A stretch of DNA of 64,000 nt from an uncultured Clostridia bacterium (GCA_947596085.1 CANQEW010000003.1:1-64000); one strand, 5' to 3'. Numbered from the stretch's first letter, positions 8,896 through 18,975 are shown. The notes: generated by a model not told the origin, from the letters alone. Translations and numbers: made by a program.

Positions 8896-11800
8896 ATGAA
8901 AGACGCGCTGGGAAAACTGAATTGCCTGCTCGAACCGCTCCGGGAGCTGGACGCCTTTTCGCGCCTGAGCAAGGCGGTGGACGCGGGGAAGCTCTGTGCG
9001 CTCTACGGTGCGGACGACTCTCAGCGCACCCACCTGCTCGCGGCGCTGATGCTGGAGACCGGCCGGTCCATGCTGATTCTTACGCCCAACGACTCGCTGG
9101 CGATGCGCGCCGTCGAGGATCTGAACGTGCTGACCGACGGCGCGGCGCGCTATCTGCCCGCGCGGGACGTGTCGTTCGTCAAATCCTCGGCGGCGAGCCG
9201 GGAGCTGACGATGCGGCGCGTGGAGGTGCTGGGCGCGTGCGCGACGGGCGCGTGCCGGGCGCTGGTCGCGCCGGTGGACGCGGCGCTGCATCGCATGGTC
9301 GCGCCGGAGCGGTTTCGGGAGCGGATGCTTTCGCTGAAGGCGGGGGACCGAGCCGAGCCGGGGGCGCTCGTGGAGCGGCTCACGGCGGCGGGCTACGAGC
9401 GCGTGCCGCTGGTGGAGGCGCGCGGCCAGTGCGCGCTGCGCGGCGGCATACTGGACGTGTATCCCGTGGGCGAGCCGAACGCGCTGCGCGTGGAGTTCTT
9501 TGACGATGAGATCGACTCCATCCGCAGCTTCGACGTGATGACCCAGCGCTCGATCTCCCGGCGGGAGTCGGCGCGGATTTTCCCGGCGGACGAGTTTTTG
9601 CCGACATCGGAGGAGGCGAAGCGGGCCGCCCAGCGACTGCGGTTTGAGCTCACCCGGCGGGAGCGCTCCGCCGACCGCGACGCGCGCCAGCGCGAGCTGG
9701 AGAGCGAGTTCGGCCTCGATCCCTTCGAGGAGTTCTTGAAGGCGCAGTCCGAGGGCGAGGCGGAGGACGGCGCGCGCGCGGCGCTGGGCAGCCGCCGGGA
9801 CCGCGGCTTTCTGCAGATCGCCGACGCGCTGGAGACGGGACGAAGCGTCGACAGCGCCGCGTCCATACTTCCGGCGCTGCTGGATTTCAAGGGCACGCTG
9901 TTCGACTGGATGGACGATCCGATTCTGGTGTTCGATCAGCCGGAGCGCCTGCGCGAGCGCTGCGAGAACCGCTTTCTAGAGTTCAAGGAGGCCGTGGTCG
10001 CCGCGCTGGAGCACGGCGACGCGCTGCCGCTGCAGGCGGAGCTGCTCTATACTTACGATCTGCTGCTGGCGCGCGCGGACGGCCGGCGCGTCGTGATCGC
10101 CAATCCCTTTCCCCGCACGGAGAGCGACTTTCAGCCGCGCGAGATCGCCCAGATCGAGGGACGCGGCGCGACGGGCTACCAGGCGAACGTGAAGGAGCTC
10201 GCCGCAGACGTGGAGCGCTGGAAGCGGGACGGCTGGCGCGTGGCGCTGCTGGCGGGCGGCGCGGCGCGCAGCGCGCGGCTGGCGCAGGCGCTCATTGCCC
10301 AGGAGAGCGGCGCCGAATTTACCGAGGAGCTGCCGCGCGCGCTCGAACCCGGCGCGCCGGTGATCCTGCCGCTGACGCTGAACCGGGGCTTTCTCTATCC
10401 GGAGATCAAGCTCGCCGTGACGGCGGAGGCGGACATCTACGGCGTGAACCGCCAGAAGAGCCGCGCCCGTGCGCGCTCTGGCGAGAAGCTCGCGGCGTTC
10501 ACCGATCTGAAGGTGGGCGACTACGTGGTGCACGAGAACTACGGCGTCGGCCAGTTCATGGGCGTGGTGCGCCTCGCCAGCGAGGGCACCTACCGCGATT
10601 TCCTGCACATCCGCTATCAGGGCACCGACAAGCTCTACGTGCCCACCGACCAGCTCGACCGGGTGCAGAAGTACATCGGAAGCGAGGGCGAGGCCCCGAA
10701 GCTCAACCGCCTCTCCGGCGGCGAATGGCAGCGGCAGAAGTCCAAGGTGCGCCAGAGCATCAAGGACATCGCGGGCGATCTGCTCAAGCTCTACGCCCAG
10801 CGCGAGGCCACGCCCGGCTTCGCCTTCGACCGCGACACCCCCTGGCAGCGGGAGTTTGAGGACAACTTCCCCTACGAGGAGACCCCCGATCAGCTCGCCG
10901 CCATCGAGGACATCAAGCGCGACATGGAGAAGCCGAAGGTCATGGACCGGCTGCTCTGCGGCGACGTGGGCTACGGCAAGACCGAGGTGGCGCTGCGAGC
11001 CATATTCAAGGCCGTGATGAGCGGCAAGCAGGCGGCGATGCTCGCGCCGACGACGATTTTGGTGCAGCAGCACTACGCCACGATGCTCAACCGGTTCGCC
11101 GGCTTCCCGGTGCGCGTGGAGGTGCTCAGCCGCTTCAAGAGCGCGGCGGAGCAGAAGCAGATTTTGCAAAAGCTGAAGGAGGGCTCCATCGACGTGATTG
11201 TCGGCACCCACCGCCTGCTGGCGAAGGACGTGGAGTTCAAGGACCTCGGGCTGCTGGTGGTGGACGAGGAGCAGCGCTTCGGCGTGACCCACAAGGAGGC
11301 CATCAAGAAGCTGAAGAGGAGCGTGGACGTGCTGACGCTCACCGCCACGCCGATCCCGCGCACGCTGCACATGTCCATGGTGGGCATCCGGGACATGAGC
11401 CTGTTGCAGTCCCCGCCCGAGGAGCGCTATCCCGTGCAGACCTACGTGGTCGAATACACCGACGGCCTGGTGCGCGACGCCATCCTGCGCGAGATCAATC
11501 GCGGCGGGCAGGTGTACGTGCTCTACAACCGCGTGCAGACCATCGAGGTGATGTATTCGCGGCTGAAGCGGCTGGTGCCCGAGGCGCGCATCGCCGTGGG
11601 CCACGGCCAGATGCGCGAGCAGGCGCTGGAGGACGTGATGCTCGACTTCTACGAGGGCAAGTTCGACGTGCTGCTGTGCACCACCATCATCGAGGCGGGG
11701 CTGGACGTGCAGCGGGCGAACACGCTGATCGTCTGCAACGCCGACCAGTTCGGCCTGGCGCAGCTCTATCAGCTGCGCGGGCGCGTGGGTCGCAGCAACC

Positions 11801-12543
11801 GCCTGGCCTACGCCTACCTCACGGTCAACCCCAACAAGGTGCTGACCGAGGCCGCCGACAAGCGCCTGGCGGCCATCAAGGAGTTCACCGAGTTCGGCGC
11901 GGGCTTCCGCGTGGCGATGCGCGATTTGGAGATTCGCGGCGCGGGCAACCTGCTGGGCAGCGAGCAGAGCGGCTTCATGGCGAGCGTGGGTTACGACCTG
12001 TACGTCAAGATGATCGAGGACACCGTGCGCGAGATGCGCGGCGACGTGGCCCTCGGCGACGTGGAGACCCGCGTGGACGTGAAGGTGGACGCCTACCTGC
12101 CCGGCGACTACGTGACCGACGATCTGCTGCGCGTGGAGATGTACAAGAAGATCGCCTCCATCCGCGACGAGGCGGGCCGGGACGACATGCTGGAGGAGCT
12201 GATCGACCGCTTCGGCGATCCCAGGAAGCCGGTGATGAACCTGATCGAGATCGCGAGTCTGAAGGCGCTGTGCTCGAAGCTGGGCGTGGATCTGGTCACG
12301 GTGCGGGGCGACGAGCTCCGAATGCGCTTCTACATCGGCGCGGACGTCGATCTGATGGCCATACTGATGGCGATTCAGCCGCACGCGGACTGCCTGCGCA
12401 TGCAGGGCAACAATCCGCCGGTGCTGGTCTACTTCAAGCGCGGCGCGGACGCGGAACAGCTGTTGCGCGGCGCGGTGAAGGCGCTGCGGCAGGTGGAGGC
12501 CGCCTGCCGCGAGACCGAGGAGGGGGAGAAAGTTCATGGCTGA
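8896..12543 (+). CDS. mfd: Transcription-repair coupling factor
   Basis: 1215 aa, slightly longer than most Mfd proteins. It removes RNA polymerase stalled at lesions and recruits UvrA. In order: an N-terminal UvrB-like module, including the [27 protein letters not shown] stretch near 180-210; the RNA-polymerase-interacting domain with [18 protein letters not shown] (about 540); the translocase motor with Walker [10 protein letters not shown] (about 693-701) and DEEQ box VVDEEQRFG; the TRG-type motif region [12 protein letters not shown]; and the C-terminal domain that masks UvrA binding. The start follows CGGAGGTAAG. The stop overlaps the next gene by 8 bp, so translation is probably coupled. 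With uvrA and uvrB nearby, most of the repair pathway is clustered here. Confidence 0.98.
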   Translation: MKDALGKLNCLLEPLRELDAFSRLSKAVDAGKLCALYGADDSQRTHLLAALMLETGRSMLILTPNDSLAMRAVEDLNVLTDGAARYLPARDVSFVKSSAASRELTMRRVEVLGACATGACRALVAPVDAALHRMVAPERFRERMLSLKAGDRAEPGALVERLTAAGYERVPLVEARGQCALRGGILDVYPVGEPNALRVEFFDDEIDSIRSFDVMTQRSISRRESARIFPADEFLPTSEEAKRAAQRLRFELTRRERSADRDARQRELESEFGLDPFEEFLKAQSEGEAEDGARAALGSRRDRGFLQIADALETGRSVDSAASILPALLDFKGTLFDWMDDPILVFDQPERLRERCENRFLEFKEAVVAALEHGDALPLQAELLYTYDLLLARADGRRVVIANPFPRTESDFQPREIAQIEGRGATGYQANVKELAADVERWKRDGWRVALLAGGAARSARLAQALIAQESGAEFTEELPRALEPGAPVILPLTLNRGFLYPEIKLAVTAEADIYGVNRQKSRARARSGEKLAAFTDLKVGDYVVHENYGVGQFMGVVRLASEGTYRDFLHIRYQGTDKLYVPTDQLDRVQKYIGSEGEAPKLNRLSGGEWQRQKSKVRQSIKDIAGDLLKLYAQREATPGFAFDRDTPWQREFEDNFPYEETPDQLAAIEDIKRDMEKPKVMDRLLCGDVGYGKTEVALRAIFKAVMSGKQAAMLAPTTILVQQHYATMLNRFAGFPVRVEVLSRFKSAAEQKQILQKLKEGSIDVIVGTHRLLAKDVEFKDLGLLVVDEEQRFGVTHKEAIKKLKRSVDVLTLTATPIPRTLHMSMVGIRDMSLLQSPPEERYPVQTYVVEYTDGLVRDAILREINRGGQVYVLYNRVQTIEVMYSRLKRLVPEARIAVGHGQMREQALEDVMLDFYEGKFDVLLCTTIIEAGLDVQRANTLIVCNADQFGLAQLYQLRGRVGRSNRLAYAYLTVNPNKVLTEAADKRLAAIKEFTEFGAGFRVAMRDLEIRGAGNLLGSEQSGFMASVGYDLYVKMIEDTVREMRGDVALGDVETRVDVKVDAYLPGDYVTDDLLRVEMYKKIASIRDEAGRDDMLEELIDRFGDPRKPVMNLIEIASLKALCSKLGVDLVTVRGDELRMRFYIGADVDLMAILMAIQPHADCLRMQGNNPPVLVYFKRGADAEQLLRGAVKALRQVEAACRETEEGEKVHG

Positions 12544-14434
12544 CGGCTTTCTGCCGGTGACGCCCGAGGAGGCGCGGGCGCTGGGCTGGGACGCGCCGGA
12601 CTTCGTGTACGTGACGGGTGACGCCTACGTGGATCACCCGTCCTTCGGGCTGTCCATCATCTCGCGCGTGCTGGAGGCCAGCGGATACAGGGTGGCGATG
12701 CTGCCCCAGCCTGACTGGCACTCCTGCGAGGACTTCAAGCGCTTCGGGCGGCCGAGGCTGGGCTTTCTGGTCACGGCCGGCGTGATCGACTCCATGGTCA
12801 ACCATTACACCGCGGCGAAGAAACCCCGCAGCGAGGACGCCTATTCCCCGGGCGGCAAGGCGGGCCGGCGCCCCGACCGGGCGACCGCCGTCTACTGCAA
12901 CCGCATCCGCGAGGCCTACGGCTCGATCCCCATCGCCATCGGCGGCGTGGAGGCGTCGCTGCGGCGCTTCGCCCACTACGACTACTGGGACGACCGCGTG
13001 CGCAATTCCATGCTGGTGGACAGCTGCGCGGACGTCTTGATGTTCGGCATGGGGGAACGAAGCGTGGTGGCGGTGGCGAAGTTTATCGAGGAGGGCCGGG
13101 AGTTCTCCGAAATGCGCATCCCCGGCACCTGCGTGATGAGCCGGGAGCTGCCCGAGGGCTTTCTGGAGATCGCGCCGATGGAGGCGGTGGCGAAGGATCG
13201 CCGCGCCTACGCGGAGGCGTTCAAGGCGCAGTACGATCAGCAGGATCCGGTGCGCGGGAAGCCCATCGCGCAGAAGCACGGCAGGCGCTGGCTCTTGCAG
13301 AACCGGCCCGATCTGCCGCTCACCCGCGCGGAGCTGGACGCGGTGTACGCGCTGCCCTACAAGCGCGCGTGGCACCCGATGTACGACGAACAGGGCGGCG
13401 TGCCCGCGCTGCAGGAGGTGCAGTTCTCCATTGCCCAGGTGCGCGGCTGCTTCGGCGCGTGCAACTTCTGCGCGCTGACGTTCCATCAGGGGCGAATCGT
13501 GTCGTCCCGCAGCCGGGAATCCATCGTGGCCGAGGGCCGAAAGCTCACGAAGCTCCCCGGCTTCAAGGGCTACATTCACGACGTGGGCGGCCCCACGGCG
13601 GATTTTCGCGAGCCCGCCTGCGCCAGGCAGCTCCAATCCGGTGCATGCGCCCACCGTCAGTGCCTGTTCCCGGAGCCGTGCAAGAATCTCCGGGCCGACC
13701 ATCGGGAGTACATCGAGATTCTGCGCGAGCTGCGCGCTCTGCCGGGGGTGAAGAAAGTCTTCGTGCGCTCGGGCATCCGCTTCGACTACGTTTTGAAGGA
13801 CGCAAAGTCGGGCTTCCTCAACGAGCTGGTGCGCCACCACGTGTCCGGCCAGTTGAAGGTCGCGCCGGAGCATGTGAGCCCGCGCGTGCTGCACTACATG
13901 GGCAAGCCCGAGCACGAGGTGTTCGAGGACTTCGTGCGCCGCTACAGGCAGGCCAACAGGAACGCGGGCATGGATCAATACCTGGTGCCCTACTTCATGT
14001 CCAGCCACCCCGGCAGCACGCTGGACGACGCGATTCAGCTCGCATGCTACCTCAAAAAAAGCGGCCTGCGCCCCGAGCAGGTGCAGGACTTCTATCCCAC
14101 GCCGGGAACCATGTCCACGGCGATGTTCTACACCGGCCTCGATCCCCGCGACATGCGGCCCGTATACGTGCCGCGCGATCCGCGTGAGAAGGCCATGCAG
14201 CGGGCGCTGATGCAGTTCTACGTTCCGGCCAACCACGCCCTCGTGCGCGAGGCGCTCGTGCGCGCGGGGCGGGAGGACCTGATCGGCTGGGGCGGGGAAT
14301 GTCTGATTCCGCCGTACCTTCGGCGGAAGGAGGACAGGCCGAAGGCGAAGTCCGGCGGCGCGAAGACAAGGAGAACAGAACGCGGTCGGAAGGGAAATTA
14401 TGACAAAAAACCGACCAAGGCGCGAAGAAAATAA
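12536..14434 (+). CDS. ygiQ: YgiQ family radical SAM protein
   Basis: 632 aa. The radical-SAM cluster motif is C305-FGA-C309-NF-C312 (VRGCFGACNFCALTFHQGR). The N-terminal half has the UPF0313 hallmarks GDAYVDHPSFG, NHYTAAKKPRSEDAYSPGG and GGVEASLRRFAHYDYW. A basic C-terminal tail (KSGGAKTRRTERGRKGNY) is typical of the family. The reaction is not established for this family; a cobalamin-like N-terminal fold has been suggested. It overlaps mfd by 8 bp and ends just before the tetR promoter, closing the pth-mfd-ygiQ operon. Confidence 0.93.
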   Translation: MADGFLPVTPEEARALGWDAPDFVYVTGDAYVDHPSFGLSIISRVLEASGYRVAMLPQPDWHSCEDFKRFGRPRLGFLVTAGVIDSMVNHYTAAKKPRSEDAYSPGGKAGRRPDRATAVYCNRIREAYGSIPIAIGGVEASLRRFAHYDYWDDRVRNSMLVDSCADVLMFGMGERSVVAVAKFIEEGREFSEMRIPGTCVMSRELPEGFLEIAPMEAVAKDRRAYAEAFKAQYDQQDPVRGKPIAQKHGRRWLLQNRPDLPLTRAELDAVYALPYKRAWHPMYDEQGGVPALQEVQFSIAQVRGCFGACNFCALTFHQGRIVSSRSRESIVAEGRKLTKLPGFKGYIHDVGGPTADFREPACARQLQSGACAHRQCLFPEPCKNLRADHREYIEILRELRALPGVKKVFVRSGIRFDYVLKDAKSGFLNELVRHHVSGQLKVAPEHVSPRVLHYMGKPEHEVFEDFVRRYRQANRNAGMDQYLVPYFMSSHPGSTLDDAIQLACYLKKSGLRPEQVQDFYPTPGTMSTAMFYTGLDPRDMRPVYVPRDPREKAMQRALMQFYVPANHALVREALVRAGREDLIGWGGECLIPPYLRRKEDRPKAKSGGAKTRRTERGRKGNYDKKPTKARRK

Positions 14435-14463
14435 TTGACAGACCAGGGTCTGTTTGATATAAT
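14435..14463 (+). promoter_or_regulatory. tetR promoter
   Basis: Perfect consensus sigma-A promoter: TTGACA (14435-14440), 17 bp, TATAAT (14458-14463). Confidence 0.9.
14438..14453. promoter_or_regulatory. Palindromic operator inside the tetR promoter
   Basis: ACAGACC (14438-14444) and GGTCTGT (14447-14453) are perfect inverted halves separated by AG. The site overlaps the -35 box and fills most of the spacer, the usual position for a self-repressing TetR operator. Confidence 0.8.
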
Positions 14464-14495
14464 GAGGGCAGATTTCGAAAGGGGGGGAGCGCGCC

Positions 14496-15200
14496 ATGAA
14501 GAAGGGGGAGCTGCGGCGGGAGGCCATCGTGCGCACGGCGGAGCGTCTGTTCTTTGAAAAGGGCTATGACGAGACCTCGATCCAGGACATTCTGGACGAG
14601 CTCGCTATTTCCAAGGGCGGCTTTTACCATCATTTCGATTCCAAAATCTCGCTGCTGGCGGAGATCTGCCGCCAGCGCGGCGAGCGCGATATGGAGCGCG
14701 TGCGCAGCGAGCTTCGAACCGGTCGGCTGAACGCCGTGCAGAAGCTCAATCTGCTGCTGGGGGCGCCGATGCTGCTCTCCGGGGACGATCCGGGCTATGC
14801 CGCGCTGGTGCTGAAGGTCAGCTATCTGGACGGCGACGTGCATTTCCGCGAGCAGATGCGTGCCTTTCTGTTGGACGCGCTGCGCCCGCTGGTGGACGAC
14901 GCGGTGCGCGAGGGGCTCGCCGACGGCAGCCTGTTCACCCGTCACCCGGCGATGCTCGGCGAGCTTCTGCTGATGCTCGTGTGCGACCTGAACGACGAGG
15001 TCTGCCGGCAGCTCGCGGAAGACGCGCAGAACCCGGACTGCGTCGTCGAGATCATGGAGCGCATGGACGCGTACCGGGAGGCGGTCGAGCTGCTCAGCGG
15101 CGCGCCCCATGGGAAAATTTTCCTGTTCGAATTGGAACATTTGCTGGATATGCTTCGTCAAACGGCGCGGGAACTCAATTCATTGAGAGAGAAGGCATGA
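14496..15200 (+). CDS. TetR/AcrR family transcriptional regulator
   Basis: 234 aa. The N-terminal TetR DNA-binding domain is clear (RREAIVRTAERLFFEKGYDETSIQDILDELAISKGGFYHHFDSK), with the recognition helix near residues 38-46. The C-terminal ligand domain (about 60-230) is divergent, so the inducer cannot be read from sequence. A perfect palindrome within its own consensus promoter makes autorepression likely. It is followed after 3 bp by an amidase lipoprotein gene that should be co-transcribed, and a MATE exporter with its own promoter lies beyond. Regulation of that exporter is possible, but no copy of the palindrome was seen in front of it. Confidence 0.93.
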   Translation: MKKGELRREAIVRTAERLFFEKGYDETSIQDILDELAISKGGFYHHFDSKISLLAEICRQRGERDMERVRSELRTGRLNAVQKLNLLLGAPMLLSGDDPGYAALVLKVSYLDGDVHFREQMRAFLLDALRPLVDDAVREGLADGSLFTRHPAMLGELLLMLVCDLNDEVCRQLAEDAQNPDCVVEIMERMDAYREAVELLSGAPHGKIFLFELEHLLDMLRQTARELNSLREKA

Positions 15201-15203
15201 GCA

Positions 15204-16256
15204 ATGATGAAGCGAATCCTCTGCGCCCTGCTGTCCGCGCTGCTGCTGTGCGCCTGCGCGCCGGCGGAAGAGACCTCGGTCGGTGCGAACGCGCCGTCGA
15301 TGGTCTTTATGGAGCCCGAACCGGAGACGGTCGGAATCGTCGGCGCGCTGGAGAGCGCGCCGGTTTCGGACGCGCCCGAACCGTCGCCGGAACCATCGCC
15401 CGAACCCACCGAGGCGCCGCCGCTGGCGGGCGTTTCCATCGGCATCGATCCGGGCCATCAGGAGCACGCGAACAGCGAGCGGGAGCCCGTCGCCCCCGGC
15501 AGCGGCGAGACGAAGGCGAAGGTCGCCTCCGGCACGCAGGGCGTGCGCACGGGCATACCGGAGTACGAGACCAACCTGACGATTTCGCTGCAGCTGCGCG
15601 ACGCGCTGGAGGCGCTGGGCGCGACCGTCTACATGACCCGCGAGACGAACGATGTGGACATCTCCAACATGGAGCGCGCACTGATGTTCAACGAACTGAA
15701 CGTCGATCTCGCGCTGCGCATCCACTGCAACGGCGCAAGCAGCAAGAGCGTCCACGGGGCGGGCACCTACGCGCGCAAGACCGGCGACAAGCAGGCGGAG
15801 AGCGAGCGCGCCGCCACGCTGATTTTGGACGCGCTGTGTGAAGCCACCGGCGCGCGCCGGGACGGCGTGTTTCTGCGCGACACCTACACCGGGCAGAACT
15901 GGTCCACCGTGCCCTGCGTGATGGTGGAGATGGGATACATGTCCAATCCCGAGGAGGATGAAAAGCTCAACGACCCCGGCTACCAGAAGCTGCTGGTCGC
16001 GGGAATGTCGGAGGGCATCTGCCGCTACTTTGATCCGAACTACAAGCCCGACGCGACGCTGCGCGAGGACAGCCGGGGCGAGGCGGTGGCGGCGCTGCAG
16101 GCGCGGCTGATCGAGTTGGGGCATCTCAACGACGTCGCGGACGGCATCTACGGCGCAAAGACCGCCGCCGCCGTGCGCGCGTTTCAGGCCGCTGCAGGAC
16201 TCGAGGAAACCGGCGTCGCGGACGAGGCGACGCAGGAGAAGCTGTTCGCCAAATAA
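15204..16256 (+). CDS. Lipoprotein N-acetylmuramoyl-L-alanine amidase (Amidase_3) with peptidoglycan-binding domain
   Basis: 350 aa. A lipoprotein signal ends at LLCAC (Cys18). A Pro/Glu-rich linker (about 37-73, PEPSPEPSPEPTE) leads to an Amidase_3 domain (about 76-278) with the zinc ligands and catalytic residues in place: His85 (IDPGHQ), Glu122 (PEYETN), His174 (LRIHCNG) and Glu242 (VMVEMGYMSN). A PG_binding_1 domain covers about 285-348 (RGEAVAALQARLIELGHL). The enzyme cleaves the bond between MurNAc and L-Ala in peptidoglycan outside the membrane. An alternative start one codon later is possible (ATGATG). It sits 3 bp after tetR, in the same operon. Confidence 0.93.
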   Translation: MMKRILCALLSALLLCACAPAEETSVGANAPSMVFMEPEPETVGIVGALESAPVSDAPEPSPEPSPEPTEAPPLAGVSIGIDPGHQEHANSEREPVAPGSGETKAKVASGTQGVRTGIPEYETNLTISLQLRDALEALGATVYMTRETNDVDISNMERALMFNELNVDLALRIHCNGASSKSVHGAGTYARKTGDKQAESERAATLILDALCEATGARRDGVFLRDTYTGQNWSTVPCVMVEMGYMSNPEEDEKLNDPGYQKLLVAGMSEGICRYFDPNYKPDATLREDSRGEAVAALQARLIELGHLNDVADGIYGAKTAAAVRAFQAAAGLEETGVADEATQEKLFAK

Positions 16257-16309
16257 CGCGAAGATACCGGCTTGACAGACAGGGAGCGTCCGCATACACA
16301 GCGTAGGAG

Positions 16310-16347
16310 AGCGCTTCGCGCCGTTGAAATGGCGCGAAGCGCTTTTC
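16310..16347 (+). terminator. Terminator after the tetR-amidase operon
   Basis: Perfect 13-bp stem (16310-16322 with 16331-16343), 8-nt loop, then TTT. Confidence 0.8.
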
Positions 16348-16395
16348 GATGTACCTGCACGCGAAATCCTTAATCGGATATTAGCATTCGAGGTC

Positions 16396-16424
16396 TGGAC
16401 GGATTGTCGCGCAGGCTATATAAT
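16396..16424 (+). promoter_or_regulatory. MATE transporter promoter
   Basis: TGGACG (16396-16401), 17 bp, TATAAT (16419-16424). Confidence 0.65.
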
Positions 16425-16456
16425 CGTGCCAGAAAACTACACGGGGTGTCCTTCTG

Positions 16457-17815
16457 ATGCAGCTGGATCGCGGATTCTACCGCAAATTTTTTTCCATCGC
16501 GCTTCCCATCGCGATGCAGAACCTCATACTTTCCGCCGTGGGCGTCGCGGACACGGTGATGCTCGGCTACGTCGGCCAGACGGCGCTGGCCTCCAGCGCC
16601 CTCGCCGGCCAGATCATGTTCGTGCTGAATACCATCTACTTCGGCGTGGATGCGGGCATTACGATGCTGGTGGCGCAGTATTGGGGCCGGGGCGACATGA
16701 GCGCCATCGAAAAGGTGCTCGCCATCGCCGAGAAGCTCTCCATCGCGGTGGGAACGATATTTTTCGTTGGGGCCGTGTTCTTTCCCGGCGCGCTCATGCG
16801 CATTTACACGAATGATCCCGGCATGATCGCCGCCGGCTGCGAATACCTGCGCGTGGTGGGCTTTTCCTACCTGTTCCTCGCGCTCTCGCAGCCCTTCCTG
16901 GCCGCGATGAAGGCCATTGAGCGCGTGCGCGTCAGCACCTTCATCAACTGCACGGCGCTGCTGATGAACATCGTGCTCAACGCGGCGTTCATCTTCGGCT
17001 GGATTCCCGGCGTGCCGCCGATGGGCATTCGGGGCGTGGCGCTGGCCACCGTCATCTCGCGCGCGGTGGAATTTTTGCTGTGCATCGTCGCGGGGGAGCG
17101 CTTCGGAAAGCTGCGGCTGCGGCCCCGGCTGCTGACGCTGCACTCCAGCGCGCTGTTGAAGGACTTCCTGTGCTTCTCCCTGCCCGCCGTCGGCAACGAC
17201 TTCGTTTGGGGGCTGGCCTTCTCCATGTACTCGGTCATCATGGGCCACCTGGGGGAGGACATCACGGCCGCCTATTCGGTGATCTCGGTGATCCGCAACC
17301 TGGCCACCGTGTTCGGCTTCGGCGTGGCCAACGGAGCGACGATCATCCTCGGCAAGTCCATCGGCGCGAACCAGATGGAGCGCGCGAAGGCTGAAGCCAC
17401 GCGGCTGGCATGGCTGACGCTGGCCGCGGCGCTCATCGGCAGCGCCGTCGTGCTGATCTGCCCGCTGGCCATCGGGCGGATGGTCGAACTCACGCCGGTG
17501 GCGAGGGGGTATCTGCAGATCATGATCTGGATCAGCGCGGTCTACGTGATTGGCCCGCCGCTGAACACCTTCTTCATCTGCGGCGTGTTCCGTGCGGGCG
17601 GGGATTCACGCTTCGGCTTCGCGCTGGACTGCGTGTGGCTGTGGGGCATCTTCGTGCCGGTGGGCTTTCTGCTGGCGTTCGCGCTGCGCGTGCCGCCGAT
17701 CTGGGTGTTCGTGTTTTTAAGCTTCGATGAGTTCTCCAAGATGCCCATCGTGTTCGCCCGCTACCGCAAGCGCAAGTGGCTGCGGAACATCACCCGCGGC
17801 GCGGAGGCTGCCTGA
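16457..17815 (+). CDS. MATE family efflux transporter
   Basis: 452 aa, with about twelve hydrophobic segments spread over the whole length, as in MATE/NorM proteins. It has two MatE halves; the first begins FFSIALPIAMQNLILSAVGVADTVMLGYVG, the second near KDFLCFSLPAVGNDFVWGLAFSMYSV. Members export cationic drugs or metabolites using Na+ or H+ gradients. Substrate cannot be inferred. The ribosome site is a weak GGGGTG. It has its own promoter and appears monocistronic. Confidence 0.93.
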   Translation: MQLDRGFYRKFFSIALPIAMQNLILSAVGVADTVMLGYVGQTALASSALAGQIMFVLNTIYFGVDAGITMLVAQYWGRGDMSAIEKVLAIAEKLSIAVGTIFFVGAVFFPGALMRIYTNDPGMIAAGCEYLRVVGFSYLFLALSQPFLAAMKAIERVRVSTFINCTALLMNIVLNAAFIFGWIPGVPPMGIRGVALATVISRAVEFLLCIVAGERFGKLRLRPRLLTLHSSALLKDFLCFSLPAVGNDFVWGLAFSMYSVIMGHLGEDITAAYSVISVIRNLATVFGFGVANGATIILGKSIGANQMERAKAEATRLAWLTLAAALIGSAVVLICPLAIGRMVELTPVARGYLQIMIWISAVYVIGPPLNTFFICGVFRAGGDSRFGFALDCVWLWGIFVPVGFLLAFALRVPPIWVFVFLSFDEFSKMPIVFARYRKRKWLRNITRGAEAA

Positions 17816-17848
17816 GCGCGGCGCGCCATGTTATTTTTTGAAATCGGA

Positions 17849-17877
17849 TTGACTTTTCAGGGGAAAATAGCTATAAT
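17849..17877 (+). promoter_or_regulatory. rplU promoter
   Basis: TTGACT (17849-17854), 17 bp, TATAAT (17872-17877). Confidence 0.85.
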
Positions 17878-17883
17878 AGACGA

Positions 17884-17956
17884 GTAAGCCGCTCGGAGAC
17901 GGCTTCGAACGCATGTCCATGCGGCCGTGCTCCGGCGAGTTTTAGAGGATAGGAGG
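17884..17956 (+). ncRNA. Structured leader of the rplU-prp-rpmA operon (L21-leader type)
   Basis: About 75 nt lie between the predicted transcript start and the AGGAGG ribosome site (17951-17956). It contains paired elements such as GCATG/CATGC around 17911-17922 and CGGAG/CTCCG around it. Position and size fit the L21 leader known in Firmicutes, a presumed autoregulatory site for L21. The match is by position and partial pairing only. Confidence 0.5.
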
Positions 17957-17964
17957 TGCAACGC

Positions 17965-18276
17965 GTGTACGCAGTCATTCAGACCGGTGGCAAGCAGTAC
18001 CGTGTTCAGCAGGGCGACGTGATCTACGTTGAGAAGATCGACGCGCAGGCGGACGAGACGGTTACTTTTGACAAGGTTCTGCTCGTCGGCGAGGGCGAGG
18101 CCGTGAAGGTCGGCACTCCCGCCGTGGAAGGCGCGAAGGTCGAGGGCAAGGTTCTGGCGCAGGTGAAGGGCCAGAAGATCGTCGTCTATAAGTACAAAGC
18201 CAAGAAGAACGAGCGCAAGAAGCAGGGCCATCGCCAGCCCTACACGAAGGTGGAAATCACCGCCGTCAACGGCTGA
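17965..18276 (+). CDS. rplU: 50S ribosomal protein L21
   Basis: 103 aa, starting at GTG ([18 protein letters not shown]). AGGAGG at 17951-17956 is 8 nt upstream; an earlier in-frame GTG lies inside that ribosome site and is rejected. The C-terminal [23 protein letters not shown] is the typical L21 rRNA-binding tail. The stop overlaps the prp start by one base. Confidence 0.97.
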   Translation: MYAVIQTGGKQYRVQQGDVIYVEKIDAQADETVTFDKVLLVGEGEAVKVGTPAVEGAKVEGKVLAQVKGQKIVVYKYKAKKNERKKQGHRQPYTKVEITAVNG

Positions 18277-18629
18277 TGCGCTTTTCCGGAACGACCGTGA
18301 CCTTTCGGAAGCGGTCAGACGGCGCTCTGCTCGGCTACTCGGCCGACGGACACGCGGGTTACGCGGAGGCGGGCGCGGACATCGTCTGCGCGGCGGTTTC
18401 TGCGCTGACCCAGACCACGCTGAACGGATTGAAAGAGGTTCTGAAGGCGCCGGTCATGTTCGAACGGGATGACGAGCGGGCGTTTCTGGAGGCAAATCTA
18501 ACCCCGGAGGCCACCGAGGCGCAGATTCAGCAGGCGCAACTTCTGCTGGTGACGCTGCTCGAGGGGCTTCGGGCGATCGAGAGGGAGTACCCTCGCAATC
18601 TTCGGATCATCTTGAAGGAACGGAGGTAA
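18276..18629 (+). CDS. prp: Ribosomal-processing cysteine protease Prp
   Basis: 117 aa. The family's catalytic pair is visible: His in DGHAGYAEAG (about 26) and Cys in DIVCAAVSALTQT (about 38). Prp removes the N-terminal extension of L27 in Firmicutes. Its own substrate, L27, is encoded 6 bp downstream and carries such an extension here. The start overlaps the rplU stop (TGATG), so translation is coupled. Confidence 0.93.
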   Translation: MRFSGTTVTFRKRSDGALLGYSADGHAGYAEAGADIVCAAVSALTQTTLNGLKEVLKAPVMFERDDERAFLEANLTPEATEAQIQQAQLLLVTLLEGLRAIEREYPRNLRIILKERR

Positions 18630-18635
18630 GGCAAA

Positions 18636-18932
18636 ATGTTCAGAATGAATCTCCAGCTCTTCGCGCATAAGAAGGGAATGGGTTCTTCCCGCAACGGCCG
18701 CGACAGCCATGCGCAGCGCCTGGGCGTGAAGCGCGCGGACGGCCAGTTCGTGCTCGCGGGCAATATTCTGGTTCGCCAGCGCGGAACGAAGTTCCATCCC
18801 GGCCACAATGTCGGCATCGGCGACGACGACACGCTGTACGCGAAGATCGACGGCGTTGTGAAGTTCGAGCGCTACGACAAGAAGCGCAAGCAGGTCAGCA
18901 TCTATCCCAAGCAGGAAGCTGCGGCCGAATAA
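18636..18932 (+). CDS. rpmA: 50S ribosomal protein L27 (with Prp-cleavable extension)
   Basis: 98 aa. The N-terminus MFRMNLQLF precedes [15 protein letters not shown], the normal mature start. In S. aureus the equivalent extension ends in LQFF before the cleavage point; NLQLF here fits the same rule with one substitution. The mature tail reaches the peptidyl-transferase centre. The ribosome site is CGGAGGTAAG. The usual next gene, obgE, is absent; a terminator follows instead. Confidence 0.97.
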   Translation: MFRMNLQLFAHKKGMGSSRNGRDSHAQRLGVKRADGQFVLAGNILVRQRGTKFHPGHNVGIGDDDTLYAKIDGVVKFERYDKKRKQVSIYPKQEAAAE

Positions 18933-18947
18933 TTCGCATGGAACAGG

Positions 18948-18975
18948 GGAGCATCGTTTGCGCGATGCTCCTTTG
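18948..18975 (+). terminator. Terminator after rpmA
   Basis: GGAGCATCG/CGATGCTCC 9-bp stem (18948-18956 with 18963-18971), 6-nt loop, then TTTGT. The T-run is short. Confidence 0.7.

Noticed and set aside
9976-12537. An 853-codon antisense open frame within mfd, and similar long frames opposite ygiQ and mglA/mglC (up to 1269 codons)
   Set aside because: Same composition effect; no ribosome site or recognisable domain.
16272-16300. TTGACA after the amidase gene as a promoter
   Set aside because: The only -10 candidate (TACACA) is weak, and a strong terminator follows within 40 bp with no gene between.
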